The notes below the pieces were generated by a model. That model made no database searches, was not told the origin of the DNA, and was given only the letters and a program-made list of their open reading frames with translations. The position numbers were made by a program, and so were the translations under genes. Of a stretch of DNA of 30,235 nucleotides, positions 29,345 to 30,235 are shown one piece after another (the stretch's first letter is position 1; each line of letters opens with the position of its first letter). Where the stretch lies: NCBI GenBank assembly GCA_023433445.1, contig JAEZCS010000057.1, forward strand, positions 1 to 30,235. The letters are read 5' to 3'. The DNA is from Pseudomonadota bacterium. GTDB taxonomy: Bacteria > Pseudomonadota > Alphaproteobacteria > Sphingomonadales > Sphingomonadaceae.

Positions 29345-30235
29345 TCACGCTCGCTGAGGCAGCGCCACCACGTTGCCGCCGGTCGCCTTCGCCCGTGCAA
29401 TCGCTCCTTCGCGTTCGATATGGTCGCTGATGCGCTGAGTCTCAGGATAGAGATATTGCAGGCGGGAGGTTTGCAGATAGTGCCGCGCCGTGATGCCCTC
29501 GGGCACATGGTTCGTCAGCAACTCACACTTGAAATACTCGACGTCGCAGGCTGAGAAGCCGACCGTGATATAGGTGCGGCGCATGTCGTGGGCTGACAGA
29601 CCGTCCATGCCCAGCGCCTTGCGGACCCGCTCAAACGGCGCACGGGGATCAGCGACGTAACCGCACTTCGCCCGCGACGGGAACACGAACGGGCTATCCC
29701 CCTTCCCCAGCTTCTTCGCTTCATCTGCCAGCCTACGGCGCTCTTTGAGCAACGCGACCGCCTGCGTGGAAAGCGGCAGCCAGATAGCGTTGCCGGTCTT
29801 CGTGTCCTCCTCGCGGAGGTGCCACCAGCAATTGGCGGGGTTGTCGTCGAAGTGAACCCGATCCCAAGTGAGCGAACCGGCTTCGGTCTTGCGGGCGCCG
29901 GTCAGGAATAGGAAGCGCGCGAAATCTATGGCTGCAAGCGCGTCGGTGTTCTTCGGTGCCAGCCGCATTTCGTCCAGCGCATACCAAGCCTTGCCGATGT
30001 TATGCAGTTCGACATGGCGGGTGCGCGGTTCAAAGGTCTTCCAATCGTCCTGCGCCATCGCCTTCACCGGATTCACTGGAATGAGCGGCGACCCGTCTGC
30101 ACGCGGGTAACGGCGGTTTGCGAAATTGATGAGAGTCCGCAGGGTAACGAGCGAGATTTGCGCTTGTCCGGGCGCTGGGCGACCGTCGATACCGCTTTCG
30201 CACATTTCCCGGTGACGTTGGCGGCAGTCTTCAAT
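29345..30235 (-). CDS. int: Tyrosine-recombinase integrase, N-terminus outside window
   Basis: Site-specific recombinase that would catalyse integration and excision of the element. The visible 296 codons stay open to the window edge, so the true start lies beyond 30235. The end of the core-binding domain is present (VTLRTLINFANRRYPR), then the catalytic domain: Arg in FLTGARKTEAGSL, Lys in DTKTGNAIWLPL, the HxxR box in LSAHDMRRTYI, a second His in LLTNHVPEGITA and the nucleophile Tyr in ARHYLQ (codon complement of 29477-29479). All catalytic residues are present, so it is probably active. The TNHVPEG block is typical of integrases of P4-like and genomic-island elements. Confidence 0.93.
   Translation of the reverse strand: MEDCRQRHREMCESGIDGRPAPGQAQISLVTLRTLINFANRRYPRADGSPLIPVNPVKAMAQDDWKTFEPRTRHVELHNIGKAWYALDEMRLAPKNTDALAAIDFARFLFLTGARKTEAGSLTWDRVHFDDNPANCWWHLREEDTKTGNAIWLPLSTQAVALLKERRRLADEAKKLGKGDSPFVFPSRAKCGYVADPRAPFERVRKALGMDGLSAHDMRRTYITVGFSACDVEYFKCELLTNHVPEGITARHYLQTSRLQYLYPETQRISDHIEREGAIARAKATGGNVVALPQRA

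Larger units (their letters stand above)
22701..30235. mobile_element. Integrated satellite-like island in tRNA-Pro, right end outside window
   Basis: The segment starts at the tRNA-Pro 3' end. On the minus strand it holds an integrase, an HTH regulator, a replication-type ATPase, a 236-aa protein, a DUF5681-like protein and four overlapping small genes, plus one opposite-facing DUF6680 gene. No capsid, tail, portal, large-terminase, relaxase or type IV secretion gene is present in the visible part. This composition fits a phage satellite (P4/PICI-like layout: int, alpA, rep, cargo) or a small integrative mobilisable element. The right boundary is not visible, so helper-type genes beyond it cannot be excluded. 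Confidence 0.75.

Noticed and set aside
29052..29348. 98-codon frame after the integrase, overlapping its stop as GTGA
   Set aside because: The overlap is suggestive, but composition and codon use are mixed, no family is recognised, and structured DNA lies within it.
22700..30235. Second copy of the tRNA-Pro 3' end (attR) or a CRISPR array
   Set aside because: No matching copy of the tRNA 3' end and no regularly spaced direct repeats were seen in this stretch by eye.

Overview
The window reads as a chromosomal segment of an alphaproteobacterium, most probably a sphingomonad (Sphingobium/Sphingomonas-like). The evidence is the high GC content, the str–S10–spc ribosomal order, the ribosomal and elongation-factor protein sequences, the yajC-secD-secF-Mth938 block, and an S12 protein with arginine at position 88. 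The genus is inferred from gene content and sequence character, not from a database search.

Region 1 (1-11872, minus strand) is the translation supercluster. In transcription order it runs rpsL-rpsG-fusA-tuf (str), then rpsJ-rplC-rplD-rplW-rplB-rpsS-rplV-rpsC-rplP-rpmC-rpsQ (S10), then rplN-rplX-rplE-rpsN (spc, cut by the window edge). Most genes overlap or nearly touch, but five spacers are long and carry strong hairpins. Those after rpsG, after tuf and after rpsJ look like intrinsic terminators or attenuators. A TTGACC-17-TATAGG promoter lies upstream of rpsL.

Region 2 (11962-15603, plus strand) has a membrane-anchored PAS-GGDEF-EAL protein with intact motifs for making and degrading cyclic-di-GMP, followed by a membrane-anchored M23 (LytM-type) peptidase. 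Region 3 (15625-22437, minus strand) holds comM, rlmE, a Ppx/GppA phosphatase, an Mth938-domain protein that seems to start at a CTG overlapping the secF stop, then secF, secD and yajC.

Region 4 (22624-30235) begins with tRNA-Pro(GGG) on the plus strand and continues as an integrated element that runs off the window. On the minus strand, in transcription order, it carries a tyrosine integrase (N-terminus outside the window), an AlpA/HTH_17-type DNA-binding protein, a large replication-type ATPase with a degenerate P-loop, a 236-aa unknown protein, a DUF5681-like protein, and four tightly overlapping small genes without recognised families. One gene, a DUF6680-type membrane-anchored protein, faces the other way behind a structured leader and is probably separately expressed cargo. 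No capsid, tail, portal, large terminase or conjugation gene is visible. The layout therefore suggests a phage-satellite-like or small mobilisable island in tRNA-Pro. This is the least ordinary part of the window.
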